Assembly: GCF_013388255.1 (NCBI RefSeq)
Contig: NZ_CP058215.1
Span: forward strand, 372,001 to 436,000
From: Methanolobus zinderi
GTDB lineage: Archaea > Halobacteriota > Methanosarcinia > Methanosarcinales > Methanosarcinaceae
DNA length: 64,000 nucleotides
Direction of reading: 5' to 3'
Positions 36,528-46,357 of the stretch are shown here, piece by piece. The notes under the pieces are model-generated. The model worked only from the letters and a program-made list of their open reading frames with translations, was not told where the DNA came from and did no database searches. Position 1 is the first letter of the stretch. The number at the start of each line of letters is the position of its first letter. The position numbers and the translations under genes are program-made.

Positions 36528-38207
36528 TCAAATCTTCCCGGTTCTGAGTATATATACTACAAGCCACATCCCCAGCAGACCGGCCATTACAAAGCCAATG
36601 ACTCCCAGACTTGGCATGCCCCATATGTAGGGTCCCTGGCCTGTCTGGATGATAAGTGACGAACCGACGATTATGGCAGATATTATAAGACTGAAGGAAA
36701 GGCGGTTGCTTGCAACATCGATCTCGGCCACGATCCTGTCAAAACCATGGGGGTCAAAGCGCAGTTTCAAATATCCTCTTTCGGCTATATCCAGTATATG
36801 GGACAGTTTCAGAGGTGCACGATGCAGGACCCTTGACCAGTTATAGGCATCCCGGTATACTCCCCCTGCAAGATTCTTCAATCTGAAGCGGTTCTTGATT
36901 GCCCTTGTGGCAAAGGGTTCGGCAATTGCTGCCATGTTTACCTCCGGGTCCATCAGGGCTCCAAATCCTTCCACGGTCATTGCTCCCTTTGAGAGCAGGG
37001 CAACGTTGGGAGGTACACGGACATTGTGTTTACGGAGTATACTTATCATTTCTTCGAGTATGGACACCGTGTCCAGTTGTTTTACGGATCTGCCGTAATA
37101 CTTATAGAGTATCTGTTCGATGTCGATTTTCAAAGACTGTATATCAACATCTTCCCCGATGGAGCCAAAGTCCCTTAGAATCTCAATGTATAGCTGAGTA
37201 TCGCTCCTGGTTATGGCAACGAGCTCATCGACAAGCAGATTCCTTGTGTCGGATGAAAGGAATCCTATCATACCGAAATCAAGAAGGGCTATTTTGCCGT
37301 TCTTCATTATGAACACATTTCCCGAATGCAGGTCAGCATGGAAAAAACCGTGTTCGTAAACCTGTCTCATAAAGGCCTCGATGACAATATTCGCTATCTG
37401 TTTCTTGTCGGGGCCTGTACCCACAGTATCATCATATAATGTGCTTTTGACACCGTCGATATATTCCAGTGTCAGGACTTTCATGCTGGTATGGTCCCAG
37501 TAGACTCCGGGTATGTATATGTGTGGATCTTCAGTGAAATTATTGGCAAAGCGTTCGGCATTTCTGCCTTCCTGTGTGTAATCCATTTCGTCGTGGATGG
37601 AACGCTCGAACTCTTCCACAATCTCCACAGGCCTGTAGAGCCTGGATTCGGGCATATGTTCTTCTGCAAAGCCGGCAAGGCTGTACATTATATCCAGATC
37701 GGCTTCGATAGTTTTCTTTATTCCCGGTCTCTGGACCTTTACAACCACCTCATCTCCGTTTTTTAGTTTTGCACGATGGACCTGTCCTATGGAGGCTGCA
37801 GCAATTGGTATCTCTTCAAAATGCATGTAAAGTTCTTCAATATCGGCGCCCAGCTCCTCCCGAATTACTTCTCGGACTTCCCTGTAACTAAAAGGTTGTA
37901 CCTCATCCTGTAAGCCGGAAAATTCTTCTATATACTCCGGAGGTATGAGGTCATGCCGCATGCTCAATATCTGTCCGAGCTTGACATAAGTGGGTCCGAG
38001 CTCTTCAAGTACCATCCTGACCCTTTTTGGATGGGATATCACACCATCCATTTTTTGCTCTCTTTTTTTGAACCTTGAACTCAGAGGCCTGAACTGGTTG
38101 ATTTTCAGTCTGTCAGCAATATGTCCGAATTCATATATTATCAGTGTATCAACGATCTTTCCATATCTTTTGATCATTGAATATCTGTGCAGTCTGCGGG
38201 TTAGCAT
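36528..38207 (-). CDS. UbiB/ABC1/ADCK family atypical kinase
   Basis: Protein-kinase-like ATPase of 559 residues. The family-defining KxGQ motif is seen in YVKLGQILSMRHDLIPP near residue 75, and the alanine-rich nucleotide loop is IAAASIGQVHRAKL near 131. Catalytic HADLHSGNVF near 296 and metal-binding LLDFGMIG near 315 are intact. Two membrane helices close the C-terminus (about 505-525 and 535-555). In bacteria UbiB supports quinone synthesis; in Methanosarcinaceae the analogous lipid would be methanophenazine, but that is inference. It lies 80 bases upstream of nrpR on the same strand. Confidence 0.9.
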   Translation of the reverse strand: MLTRRLHRYSMIKRYGKIVDTLIIYEFGHIADRLKINQFRPLSSRFKKREQKMDGVISHPKRVRMVLEELGPTYVKLGQILSMRHDLIPPEYIEEFSGLQDEVQPFSYREVREVIREELGADIEELYMHFEEIPIAAASIGQVHRAKLKNGDEVVVKVQRPGIKKTIEADLDIMYSLAGFAEEHMPESRLYRPVEIVEEFERSIHDEMDYTQEGRNAERFANNFTEDPHIYIPGVYWDHTSMKVLTLEYIDGVKSTLYDDTVGTGPDKKQIANIVIEAFMRQVYEHGFFHADLHSGNVFIMKNGKIALLDFGMIGFLSSDTRNLLVDELVAITRSDTQLYIEILRDFGSIGEDVDIQSLKIDIEQILYKYYGRSVKQLDTVSILEEMISILRKHNVRVPPNVALLSKGAMTVEGFGALMDPEVNMAAIAEPFATRAIKNRFRLKNLAGGVYRDAYNWSRVLHRAPLKLSHILDIAERGYLKLRFDPHGFDRIVAEIDVASNRLSFSLIISAIIVGSSLIIQTGQGPYIWGMPSLGVIGFVMAGLLGMWLVVYILRTGKI

Positions 38208-38413
38208 GGTTTACAGAGGATTCCTTAAAACTACATTCTTGTTTTATATGCTTATTTTTGTTGGAATATCATCATTAAACTGTCGTTCAGATTATCAAAG
38301 GAGTATAATCGGGGAAATTGTTAAATAATTACCATTGCAAAATTATACTAGGTGGAGTTGGGTGTAAGCTGTAAAGTATATGCTCTGCCTACCATTAAGA
38401 AAGGAGTGATAAG

Positions 38414-38683
38414 ATGTTATTTTTGGATATAAGCACATGGCAACCTGAAAACAGCGATAAGGTCATTGAACATTTTAAAGAGCTGAGACCACCGGCAGGT
38501 GTGAACATTATCAATCAGTGGGTAGACATTTCAGGCGGACGGTATTTCATTCTCTATGAGACGGACGACCCGCAGGCATTTGCGGAGTTCAACCTTCCAT
38601 GGTCTGACATATGTCTGATCGAGAGTTGCCCGGTAATGGAATCAACTGACTTTATTAAGTTAATGTCTAAGAAGAGTATGTAA
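38414..38683 (+). CDS. DUF3303 family protein
   Basis: An 89-residue protein of the DUF3303 family, a ferredoxin-like alpha/beta fold of unknown function. The typical opening is MLFLDISTWQPENSDKV, followed by GGRYFILYETDDPQAF and a WSD segment. AAGGAGTGAT just before the ATG is a near-perfect ribosome site, suggesting strong translation. It is monocistronic. No partner gene is evident. Confidence 0.75.
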   Translation: MLFLDISTWQPENSDKVIEHFKELRPPAGVNIINQWVDISGGRYFILYETDDPQAFAEFNLPWSDICLIESCPVMESTDFIKLMSKKSM

Positions 38684-38705
38684 AATTTTCTCTCTGTCTG
38701 ACAGG

Positions 38706-39182
38706 TTAACTTACCTGTCTTAACGTTACTTTTTTTTCCTCACTTCCGATGTTGATTGTAAAATCACCTTCAGGAAGCGCGTTTGTTTCATAGTTGAAAT
38801 CGAAGTTCCCTTCACTGTCAGACTTCATTGTCTGTATGGCTGTGAACTCTAGTTTTACTTTATCTTCACCGTCCGCTGCTTCACCGTTGATGACAATATC
38901 ATATTTTCCAGGCGGTACATTCTCATCTGTGAATTTTGCGACCCCGCTGCTGGAATCAAAACTTCGTTTGAAATCAACGAACATCCTGACAATGAAATTG
39001 AGATTCTTCACCGGACTGGATCTTACATCAAAACGATTTTTTCCCTTCGGTATCGGCAGGTTCTCAAAGCTGTACTCATAACTTCCATTATTGACTTCAA
39101 CTGACCTGGAGAACGAGACCGAGACATCGGTAACAATGTTTGGTTCTGTCTTTCCCTGGATCCTTAATACGTCCCCGGCCAC
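38706..39182 (-). CDS. Beta-rich surface-type protein, 5' end unclear
   Basis: The 158-residue reading from GTG 39182 has two Ig-like or carboxypeptidase-regulatory-like beta repeats, with the phrases LPIPKGKNRFDVRSSPVKN, VPPGKYDIVINGEA and LPEGDFTINIGSEEKKVT. Such repeats are common in secreted proteins of methanogens. No signal peptide follows the GTG and no ribosome site precedes it. The same frame stays open for another 62 codons up to a stop at 39369-39371 and reads like protein (KITEWSIRPEDPVAGD), but contains no ATG, GTG or TTG. The gene is therefore probably 5'-truncated or frameshifted. Function unknown. Confidence 0.5.
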   Translation of the reverse strand: MAGDVLRIQGKTEPNIVTDVSVSFSRSVEVNNGSYEYSFENLPIPKGKNRFDVRSSPVKNLNFIVRMFVDFKRSFDSSSGVAKFTDENVPPGKYDIVINGEAADGEDKVKLEFTAIQTMKSDSEGNFDFNYETNALPEGDFTINIGSEEKKVTLRQVS

Positions 39183-39343
39183 CGGGTCTTCGGGCCGGAT
39201 ACTCCATTCGGTTATCTTGCTGTCTTCAGAACTGTATTCCTGATCACTCTGGGTAAAGGAATAGACCAGTTTTGCCAGACCTAAAACAAAATTTTCTCCT
39301 TTCTTTAAACCCGTAAATATTCCCCCATTCCCCGAAAAGGATT

Positions 39344-39688
39344 TTAAAGGTCTTTCTCTTCCTCTTCTTCACTCTTCAGGTTATCTATCTTGCTTTCCAG
39401 GGATCTTATCATTTCCTTGAGTTCGTCAACTTCGCTTTTGCTTGCCAGATCCGCTCTGTCAACGGTTTCCTGTACCTTCGCAGATATCTTGTTTTCCATT
39501 TCCTGTTTTTGTTTCTTCTGTTCATCCATGAGGTCGCGTACAAACTTTTTACCTTCTTCCTTTTGCATCTCACCGTTTTCTATTAGCTCATCGGTAATGT
39601 CCTGGAGCTTTTCCTCTGTAAGTGCCCACATACCAATGCCAAACAAGCCAGCCTTTTTCCATATCTCTGTTATTTGTCTCAAATGCAA
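39344..39688 (-). CDS. Phasin-like coiled-coil protein
   Basis: Protein of 114 residues resembling the phasin / polyhydroxyalkanoate-granule-associated family (COG3937-like). The N-terminal WKKAGLFGIGMWALTEEKLQDITDELIE is amphipathic, then a long heptad-rich helix (about 45-107) rich in Lys, Glu and Gln, ending in an acidic EEEEEKDL tail. These proteins occur in many archaea that make no storage polyester, so the role is uncertain; a scaffolding or membrane-associated role is possible. Its 3' end overlaps the open frame of the next beta-rich gene. Confidence 0.65.
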   Translation of the reverse strand: MHLRQITEIWKKAGLFGIGMWALTEEKLQDITDELIENGEMQKEEGKKFVRDLMDEQKKQKQEMENKISAKVQETVDRADLASKSEVDELKEMIRSLESKIDNLKSEEEEEKDL

Positions 39689-39792
39689 ACCTCCGTTTAT
39701 AAATTGGAGGTGGATTAATAAATACCTTATTCCATTTCCTGCGGTCCAAAAAAATACAGAAAAAAGTAACTGGGTGGCCTGATAACTAAATA

Positions 39793-41511
39793 TCAGGCTG
39801 CAAGTTCCCGAATATCATGTTCAAGGTAGCTTGCATGGCTCATCTCGATCAGCCTGTCACAGACTTTTTCTGGTTTCCCGTCCATTATAATTTTGCCTTT
39901 GTCAAGAAGTATTGCTCTATGTGCAACTTCTCTGACAAAGTCCATGTGGTGGCTCACCAGAACAATCGTGGTTCCGAAGATCTCATTAATTCTTTTGAGG
40001 GAATTTGTAACATCCCTGAGAGTTACCGGATCAAGGTCTCCGAAGGGTTCGTCAAGCAGGAGTATCTCAGGATCCGTCGCAAGTGCGAGGGCAATATATG
40101 CGCGTACGTGCTCCCCGCCGCTTATCTGGTAGGGAGTTTTATCGAGGACTTCCATTGGCAGATCAAGGGCATCGAAAACCTTCTCTGCATGCTCATCTAC
40201 ATCAGTTTTTGTTATGAGCGGGAACAGCAGTGCATAGACATCCGGACTCATATTGATCTGATGCATGATCTTGTCTTTCTCATCCTCTGACATGTCCGGG
40301 AGGCTGTAAAGGGTATCAAGCACCTCTTCTGAGATTCCCAGTTCTGCTGCTTTTTTCCTTGCGAAGTCAAGGGACTTTTCTCCCTTCAGTCTCAGCCTGA
40401 AAGCCATTTGCTCCCTGACGGTTGAATGGGGAGAAAGGGTAAACTCCTGGTGCATGATACTTATCTTCTTGCGCAGATCAAGACGTTGTCTTGTGAACTC
40501 AAGGATGTTCAGCCACTCGCCTTCATGCAGGTAGCTGATATCCCCTTCTTTTGGTGTTCTCAGGCCTTCTATCATCTTCATCAGTGTTGTCTTGCCGGCA
40601 CCGGACTGTCCTATCAGTGCGGTGATCTCACCACGGTTTATGTCAAGAGAGACATTCTCGAATTTGAGTACCTCGCCGACCCTCAGCAATGAAAAACGGT
40701 TTGAGAGATTCCTCACCTTTATAACAGCTTCTTTCTGCTGAAGCTGTGGTAATTTGACCTGCTCATCAAGGTCTTTCAGGAAGTGCTTCAAGATCTTTTC
40801 AGGCTCACCTGTCTCAACAAGCCTGCCGTCTTCCAGATATGCCACCCTGTCCGAGATATACAGGTGGACTTCGGGAAGGTGGGATACTACTATAATAGGT
40901 ATATTGAGTTTGCCTTTGATATTCTTTATAACATCAAGTATTTCCTGCTTGGTGCCCGGTCCTGTCATGGTAACAGGTTCATCCAGTAGCAGCAGTTTGG
41001 GTTTTGCGGCAAGCTGGCGGGCCATGATAAGTCTCTGCTTCTCACCGCCGCTCAGAAGGTTTGAAGAATGCAGTGCCTTGTCCTCAAGACCGACGAGCCT
41101 GATGTATTCCATGGCTTCTTCATACATCTCGTCATAATAGAGTGAATCCGGCTCTGGAAGCCCTTCGTCCCCTGAATACTGAATATTGAGTCTGCGTATG
41201 ATATTATCAATGGCAGGTCCGTTCCATAGTCCGAAGTTTCGCTGCAGGTGGATCGCAGTACTCAGTTGAAGAGACCTGATAGTATCTTTTCCCGAGTCTG
41301 GAGTGATTTCCAGTTCTTCAAGCCTGAAGGAACCTTCATCGAAACTCTCTATTCCGCGGAGTATCTTGAGAAGGGTGGTTTTTCCGCTTCCACTCTTTCC
41401 TGTGATACCAAGTATCTCTCCATCGGCAACGCTGAAACTTATGTCATCCAGAACACGTTTTTTCTCGTTGTTGAACTCATATTCCTTTGTGATGTCGGAT
41501 ACATCAAGCAT
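39793..41511 (-). CDS. atwA: Methyl-CoM reductase component A2-like ABC ATPase (AtwA)
   Basis: Soluble protein with two ABC ATPase domains in one chain, 572 residues, matching component A2, which uses ATP in the reductive activation of methyl-CoM reductase. Domain one has Walker A GKSGSGKTTLL near residue 37, signature LLSGGEKQRLI and Walker B LLLLDEP. Domain two has Walker A GQSGAGKTTLM, signature QISGGEHVRAYIALA and Walker B EILLLDEP. No membrane segment is present. ATG 41511 is preceded by GAGGTT; an in-frame TTG at 41517 is less likely. Some genomes carry several A2 paralogues, so the exact role is not certain. Confidence 0.82.
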   Translation of the reverse strand: MLDVSDITKEYEFNNEKKRVLDDISFSVADGEILGITGKSGSGKTTLLKILRGIESFDEGSFRLEELEITPDSGKDTIRSLQLSTAIHLQRNFGLWNGPAIDNIIRRLNIQYSGDEGLPEPDSLYYDEMYEEAMEYIRLVGLEDKALHSSNLLSGGEKQRLIMARQLAAKPKLLLLDEPVTMTGPGTKQEILDVIKNIKGKLNIPIIVVSHLPEVHLYISDRVAYLEDGRLVETGEPEKILKHFLKDLDEQVKLPQLQQKEAVIKVRNLSNRFSLLRVGEVLKFENVSLDINRGEITALIGQSGAGKTTLMKMIEGLRTPKEGDISYLHEGEWLNILEFTRQRLDLRKKISIMHQEFTLSPHSTVREQMAFRLRLKGEKSLDFARKKAAELGISEEVLDTLYSLPDMSEDEKDKIMHQINMSPDVYALLFPLITKTDVDEHAEKVFDALDLPMEVLDKTPYQISGGEHVRAYIALALATDPEILLLDEPFGDLDPVTLRDVTNSLKRINEIFGTTIVLVSHHMDFVREVAHRAILLDKGKIIMDGKPEKVCDRLIEMSHASYLEHDIRELAA

Positions 41512-41571
41512 TGTCAAAACCTCTGATCGGATGATGAAAATATGTAAAAAGGAAAACTGAGATTTGTCGCT

Positions 41572-42324
41572 TCAGTTCTTGATGGCCGATACGAGCTCTT
41601 CTATCTTTGAAGTGACGTAAGTGGCTTTTGAGTTTTTCTCGACAACTGTGCCAGTGACTATCATGTCCGCTCCTGCAAGAGCGCATTTCTTTGCAGCAGC
41701 TCCGTCACGTATGCCTCCGCCGACTATGAGTTTATTGTCACCAAGGACATGCTTCACAGCAGCTATCATCTCAGGTCTGACCGCTTCATCGGCACCGGAA
41801 CCTGCTTCAAGGTATGTGTAGTGCATTCCCAGGTATTTGCCGGCAAGCGCATAGGCCACTGCGATATCGGCTTTATTTTTCGGAATGAGCTTTGCATCCC
41901 CTACCCAGCCAACGGTTCCTCCGGGTTCTACTATGAGGTATGCCATGGAGATGGGTTCTATGCCGCTCCTGTACACAACCGGAGCTCCCATTGCCTGATT
42001 AGTAGTAACGAAACTGATGTCCCTGGAATTCAGCAGGCTCATGAAAAAAATAGCGTCAGCATAACGGCTGACACCTGCTGCATTTCCGGGAAAAAGTATT
42101 GTTGGTTTGTCTGTCTGCTCTTTGATTTTGATAAGCGTCTGGTCCAGCAGCACGCCTCCGGCTCCTGTGGAACCACCGACCATGATCGCATCCGTGCCAC
42201 CCTGTGATGCAGCAAAGGCAATCTCTGCCGCCTCATCGGGAGACTGGGATGCGGGGTCGATAAGTGTCAAGTGAACTGTACCCTCGCGTTCTGCGATATC
42301 ATTGAGGTACTCTTCCACTTGCAT
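41572..42324 (-). CDS. Geranylgeranylglyceryl phosphate synthase
   Basis: First step of archaeal membrane lipid synthesis: couples geranylgeranyl diphosphate to sn-glycerol 1-phosphate. The TIM-barrel of 250 residues shows LTLIDPASQSPDEA near 19, VGGSTGAGG near 48, the YLEAGSGADEAV phosphate/prenyl loop near 170 and VGGGIRDGAAAKKCALAGAD near 203. This is the group II enzyme typical of Methanosarcina relatives. It follows the L40e gene by eight bases and is transcribed with it. Confidence 0.93.
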   Translation of the reverse strand: MQVEEYLNDIAEREGTVHLTLIDPASQSPDEAAEIAFAASQGGTDAIMVGGSTGAGGVLLDQTLIKIKEQTDKPTILFPGNAAGVSRYADAIFFMSLLNSRDISFVTTNQAMGAPVVYRSGIEPISMAYLIVEPGGTVGWVGDAKLIPKNKADIAVAYALAGKYLGMHYTYLEAGSGADEAVRPEMIAAVKHVLGDNKLIVGGGIRDGAAAKKCALAGADMIVTGTVVEKNSKATYVTSKIEELVSAIKN

Positions 42325-42332
42325 GAACAGGA

Positions 42333-42482
42333 TCAGCCGCCTCTGGATTCCTTGGATTTAGGACGAAGGGTTTTGTTGTTGCACTTTCTGCATCTGGTTG
42401 CACGGACTGCATTACGTGCATTGCATTTCATACATACTTTCTTGTTGAGTATTCTTTCTTCAGCTTCTGGAAATCTTCCCAT
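42333..42482 (-). CDS. Ribosomal protein L40e
   Basis: A 49-residue zinc-ribbon ribosomal protein read from ATG 42482 to TGA 42333. The protein begins [17 protein letters not shown], has paired zinc motifs CMKC and CRKC, and ends in a basic tail ([11 protein letters not shown]). Length and motif spacing are those of archaeal L40e. It precedes GGGP synthase by eight bases; these two genes form one transcription unit. Confidence 0.93.
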   Translation of the reverse strand: MGRFPEAEERILNKKVCMKCNARNAVRATRCRKCNNKTLRPKSKESRGG

Positions 42483-42699
42483 GATCTTCACCTGATTATT
42501 GTAATGTGATTAATTAGAATAATGGTAGGCTGCTTACATTATGTTCAAAACATATAATTGTTTTGGCAAAAAACGGCTCTCCCCTGAAAGATTAAAGTAC
42601 CTGCAGGTTCCCATAATATATGGGAGTTTGTGACGGGTGTATATCACCTTCCAAGCAAAGCCTATTTAATAATATAATTATTAATAATGATTGATTACC

Positions 42700-43041
42700 A
42701 TGGCTGATGAAGATCTGATGAAAAAAAGACAGGAATGGTACGAGAAGGCGAAGAAAGAGGGAAAGCTCAAGGCAAATCCAACTGAAGATCATCGTGCAGG
42801 ACTCGAGGCGCTCCAGCATCCTGTCCGAAGGGGCATACTCAGGCGACTTGGTGAGGGCAGAATGAGGTTCGACCAGATAAAAGAGGAGTTCCAGCTTGAC
42901 GACATGCATGCAACATTTGACCTGCGCATGCTTGAAGACACTCTCTACATCGAAAAAGAGGAAAAGGACGGCACCTACGAGTATTATCTGACGCCACGCG
43001 GTGAGGCTTTCCTTGAGAATGTAGAATCAAAGCACTTATAA
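42700..43041 (+). CDS. ArsR-like winged-helix protein
   Basis: Small DNA-binding protein of 113 residues. After a lysine-rich N-terminal helix, the winged helix begins at HRAGLEALQHPVRRGILRRL near 31, with MRFDQIKEEFQL and DDMHATFDLRMLEDTLYIE as recognition region and the wing EKDGTYEYYLTPRGEAFL. There are no metal-binding cysteines, so it is not a metal-sensing ArsR. ATG 42700 is preferred over an in-frame TTG at 42691. A long AT-rich promoter (TATTTAATAATATAATTATT) lies just upstream; regulation target unknown. Confidence 0.8.
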   Translation: MADEDLMKKRQEWYEKAKKEGKLKANPTEDHRAGLEALQHPVRRGILRRLGEGRMRFDQIKEEFQLDDMHATFDLRMLEDTLYIEKEEKDGTYEYYLTPRGEAFLENVESKHL

Positions 43042-43049
43042 ATCTAAGT

Positions 43050-43080
43050 AAAAAAAGCAAAAGAGGAGCAAAATCTCCTC
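43050..43080 (-). terminator. Terminator of the gatCAB operon
   Basis: GAGGAG (43063-43068) pairs with CTCCTC (43075-43080). On the minus strand the stem directly follows the gatB stop codon and is followed by TTTTGC and T7. Confidence 0.7.
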
Positions 43081-43081
43081 C

Positions 43082-44509
43082 TCAATTCTGTTCTTTTATC
43101 TTCTCAATTAGCTGCTCCCTTGCTTCACGGGCATCGGCACGTCCTTTTGTCTTCTGCATGACCTTGCCCACAATGAAGTTCAGGGACTTTTCCTTTCCAC
43201 CAAGATAGTCCTCAACAGCTTCAGGATTCTCGCTGATGGCTTCTTCCACTGCCTTTGCAACGATATCGTCTTCAACTTTGAGCAGCCCCTTTTCTTTGAC
43301 AATATCCTGTGGTTTGCCTCCGTGGTCAAGGATGGTGCGTATGATCTCAACACCACTCTGCTCGGTGATCTTATTCTCTGTAACGAGCTGTATTATCTCA
43401 ACTATATCCTCAATAGTGAAGGCATCGATCCCGAGGTCACGGTAGTTCAGTTCACCCTTGAGGATGTCGGCAACCCAGACGGATGCATCTTTTGGACTGA
43501 CCTGTGAGGCGACGTCTTCGTAGAAGTTGGCCACTTTGATCTCGGTGGTGAGTGCCCTCGCATGCATACCTGACATCTCGTACTGTTCCAGGAAGCGCTC
43601 ACGCTTTGCATCGGGAAGCTCCGGAAGTGCTTTTTTGATCTCAGGTGCTCTGTCGGCAACCCTCAGTGGTACCAGGTCAGGTTCGGGGAAGTAGCGGTAA
43701 TCGTGCTCTTCTTCCTTGGTACGCATGGAAATCGTGACACCCCTTGCCTCGTCAAAGTGCCTTGTTTCCATGACGATCTCACCGCCACGTCTGACATGGT
43801 TCTTCTGTCTCATGATCTCATAGAGCAGCGCCCTCTCGGCACCTTTGAACGAAGATATGTTCTTGACTTCAACACGCTGTCCGCCAAAGACAGAAACGTT
43901 GGCATCCACTCTCATGGCACCTTCAAGATCACCGTCGAAAACATCCAGGTAGTCCAGTATGCTCCTGAGCTTGTCCAGGTAGCGTCTGGCTTCCTTGGGA
44001 CTTCTCATATCAGGTTCGCTGACGATCTCGATAAGTGTCATACCGGAACGGTTGTAGTTAATATGTGTACCCTTTGACCTCTCAATAGTACCGATATGCT
44101 GCAATCTGCCTGGATCTTCTTCCATGTGCGCACGTGTAATTCCGATAACACGCTCTCCGTCCTCTCCCTCGATCACAACCTTTCCGGTACCTGCAATGGG
44201 GTAATCATACTGGGTTGTCTGGAAACCCTTGGGAAGGTCGGGATAGTAGTAGTTCTTCCTGTGGAACTGGGTCTGCTCGACGATACTACAATTTAAGGCC
44301 AGTCCTATCTTTATGGCAGCCTCCACAGCCTTCTCATTTATCACAGGCAGTGAACCAGGAAGTCCGAGGCACACGGGACATACATGGGTGTTAGGTTCGT
44401 CGCTATGGTAATCGGTGGAACAGCCACAGAACAGCTTGGTTTTGAGCTTGTTCAGCTGAACGTGTACTTCAAGTCCTATTTTGACACCATCGGGATTCTC
44501 GTAAACCAT
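43082..44509 (-). CDS. gatB: Aspartyl/glutamyl-tRNA amidotransferase subunit B
   Basis: Kinase and tRNA-binding subunit of GatCAB, which amidates misacylated Asp-tRNA(Asn) (and Glu-tRNA(Gln) in bacteria). The 475-residue protein starts with the signature GLEVHVQLNKLKTKLFCGCS and has the zinc cysteines in HVCPVCLGLPGSLPV, then MEEDPGRLQH and YNRSGMTLIEIVSEPDM. The C-terminal YqeY-like helical tail is complete. In archaea GatDE handles Glu-tRNA(Gln), so this complex probably serves asparagine. Its ATG overlaps the gatA stop codon by one base. Confidence 0.95.
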   Translation of the reverse strand: MVYENPDGVKIGLEVHVQLNKLKTKLFCGCSTDYHSDEPNTHVCPVCLGLPGSLPVINEKAVEAAIKIGLALNCSIVEQTQFHRKNYYYPDLPKGFQTTQYDYPIAGTGKVVIEGEDGERVIGITRAHMEEDPGRLQHIGTIERSKGTHINYNRSGMTLIEIVSEPDMRSPKEARRYLDKLRSILDYLDVFDGDLEGAMRVDANVSVFGGQRVEVKNISSFKGAERALLYEIMRQKNHVRRGGEIVMETRHFDEARGVTISMRTKEEEHDYRYFPEPDLVPLRVADRAPEIKKALPELPDAKRERFLEQYEMSGMHARALTTEIKVANFYEDVASQVSPKDASVWVADILKGELNYRDLGIDAFTIEDIVEIIQLVTENKITEQSGVEIIRTILDHGGKPQDIVKEKGLLKVEDDIVAKAVEEAISENPEAVEDYLGGKEKSLNFIVGKVMQKTKGRADAREAREQLIEKIKEQN

Positions 44510-45936
44510 TATGCCACCTCCCCGGGTCTCTTGGTGTGATGATCGGTATTCTGCTCGAAGCTGTAAGCCGCTCTGAGAATTGTGTTCTCGTCAAAGTGCT
44601 TTCCTATAATCTGTAATCCTACTGGCATTTTGTCGGCAAATCCGCATGGAACTGATATGGATGGCACGCCTGCAAGATTGATCGGTACGGTGTTGACATC
44701 CGCAAGATAGAGTGAAAGCGGATCATCTATTTTCTCTCCTATCTTAAATGCAGGTGTAGGCATTGTCGGTCCCATGAGCACATCTACTTCTGACAGTGCT
44801 TTGTCAAAGTCCTGCTTCACAAGTGTCCTGACCTTGAGTGCTTTGAGGTAGTACTTGTCATGGTAACCTGCGGAGAGTGCATATGTTCCGAGCAGTATCC
44901 TGCGCTTGACCTCGTCGCCGAACCCTTCAGCCCTGGTCTTTGAGGCCATCACATGCCAGTTGTCACCATCGGCACGGAATCCGTATCTTGTACCGTCAAA
45001 ACGTGCAAGGTTTGATGATGCCTCGCTCATGGCTATGATATAGTAAGCTGCAAGTGCGTATTTTGTGTGTGGCATTGATACCTTCTGCCAGGATGCTCCC
45101 ATATCCTCGTATTTTGCAATGGCATCCCATACAGTTTTTTCGACACCCTCGTCGATTCCTTCTCCGAAGTACTCTTCCGGAACACCTATTTTAAGGCCGT
45201 CTACATCGTCCTTGATGGAATCGCTGTAGCTGTTCTCCCTGTTGATGGATGTACTGTCCCTTGCATCGTATCCCGCAACCACGTCCATAAGTGTTGCAAT
45301 GTCAGCAACACTGGTTGCCAGGGGTCCTATCTGTTCCAGGGAATTGGCGTAGGAGATCAGTCCGAACCTTGAAATGCATCCGTAGGTTGGTTTCAGTCCG
45401 ACAACACCACAGAAGGCTGCGGGACATCTGACCGAGCCACCGGTGTCCGAACCAAGTGAGACCGGAACCTCACCAGCAGCAACCACAGCGGCACTTCCTC
45501 CTGATGATCCTCCTGGTACCCTGTCCGTATCCCAGGGATTGAGGGTGGCTCCGTAGTAGCTGGATTCTGTGGATGTTCCCATGGCGAACTCGTCCATGTT
45601 TGTTTTACCGAGTATCACAGCACCTGCTGCCCTGAGCTTCTCTATTACATGTGCATCGTATGGTGGAACATATCCCTGTAGTATTTTAGATGAACATGTG
45701 GTTGATAGGCCGTTTGTGGAAATATTGTCCTTGATGGCAATGGGTACGCCGGCAAGTGGTCCGTCCTGACCTTCTTTATCTATGCTTTTTGCCGTTTCCA
45801 GTGCCTTGTCCCAGGTGGTAACAAAACCGTTGACGCAGCTGTTGTCTATTTTTTCAAGGTATGAGGCAGTAACCTCTTCTGCAGAGCTTTCCGCGATCTT
45901 CTGTCTGATTCCTGTAATGTCTGTCCATGCTACCAT
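44509..45936 (-). CDS. gatA: Aspartyl/glutamyl-tRNA amidotransferase subunit A
   Basis: Glutaminase subunit of GatCAB, 475 residues, amidase-signature family. The Ser-cisSer-Lys triad region is visible: [15 protein letters not shown] with the catalytic Lys near residue 65, and [15 protein letters not shown] with [16 protein letters not shown] near 145-180 carrying both serines. It supplies ammonia through a tunnel to GatB. Operon order gatC-gatA-gatB with short spacing is conserved. Confidence 0.96.
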   Translation of the reverse strand: MVAWTDITGIRQKIAESSAEEVTASYLEKIDNSCVNGFVTTWDKALETAKSIDKEGQDGPLAGVPIAIKDNISTNGLSTTCSSKILQGYVPPYDAHVIEKLRAAGAVILGKTNMDEFAMGTSTESSYYGATLNPWDTDRVPGGSSGGSAAVVAAGEVPVSLGSDTGGSVRCPAAFCGVVGLKPTYGCISRFGLISYANSLEQIGPLATSVADIATLMDVVAGYDARDSTSINRENSYSDSIKDDVDGLKIGVPEEYFGEGIDEGVEKTVWDAIAKYEDMGASWQKVSMPHTKYALAAYYIIAMSEASSNLARFDGTRYGFRADGDNWHVMASKTRAEGFGDEVKRRILLGTYALSAGYHDKYYLKALKVRTLVKQDFDKALSEVDVLMGPTMPTPAFKIGEKIDDPLSLYLADVNTVPINLAGVPSISVPCGFADKMPVGLQIIGKHFDENTILRAAYSFEQNTDHHTKRPGEVA

Positions 45937-45946
45937 TTATGCCACC

Positions 45947-46228
45947 TCACATGATCTTCGGGGACTTGAAGTTGCCTTCCTTCTTGTGTTCGGTGTTTGC
46001 GAGCACGACTTCCTGTGGCATGGATTCTTTCACTTCGTCTTCCCTGAATACGTTTACAACATCCATTACATGATAGGTGGGGGGCACGTCTTCGGTATCG
46101 ACCTCGTCAAGCTGTCCGAAATAGTCCAGTACGGAATTGAGCTTCTCAGCATACTCATCCGATTCCTTCTCGTCTATCTCGATACGTGCGAGCCAGCCTA
46201 CGTGTTCTACTTCTTCTTTAGTGATCAT
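45947..46228 (-). CDS. gatC: Aspartyl/glutamyl-tRNA amidotransferase subunit C
   Basis: Small 93-residue subunit that wraps GatA and stabilises its contact with GatB. The conserved N-terminus reads ITKEEVEHVGWLARIEIDE and the core LNSVLDYFGQLDEVDTEDVPPTYH. First gene of the operon, 10 bases upstream of gatA. An AT-rich element near 46260-46275 (TCAATATTTAAGC region) is the likely promoter. Confidence 0.94.
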   Translation of the reverse strand: MITKEEVEHVGWLARIEIDEKESDEYAEKLNSVLDYFGQLDEVDTEDVPPTYHVMDVVNVFREDEVKESMPQEVVLANTEHKKEGNFKSPKIM

Positions 46229-46357
46229 CGTAAGTTCCTCAAATATGAAATAAGATTGTTAGGTGTCAATATTTAAGCTTAGAAAAGCAGACGATTATAT
46301 TAAAAATGTTGGTTTAAGGGGTTCCGTAGAAATCCTGGATATATAGCCAACTCCAGG

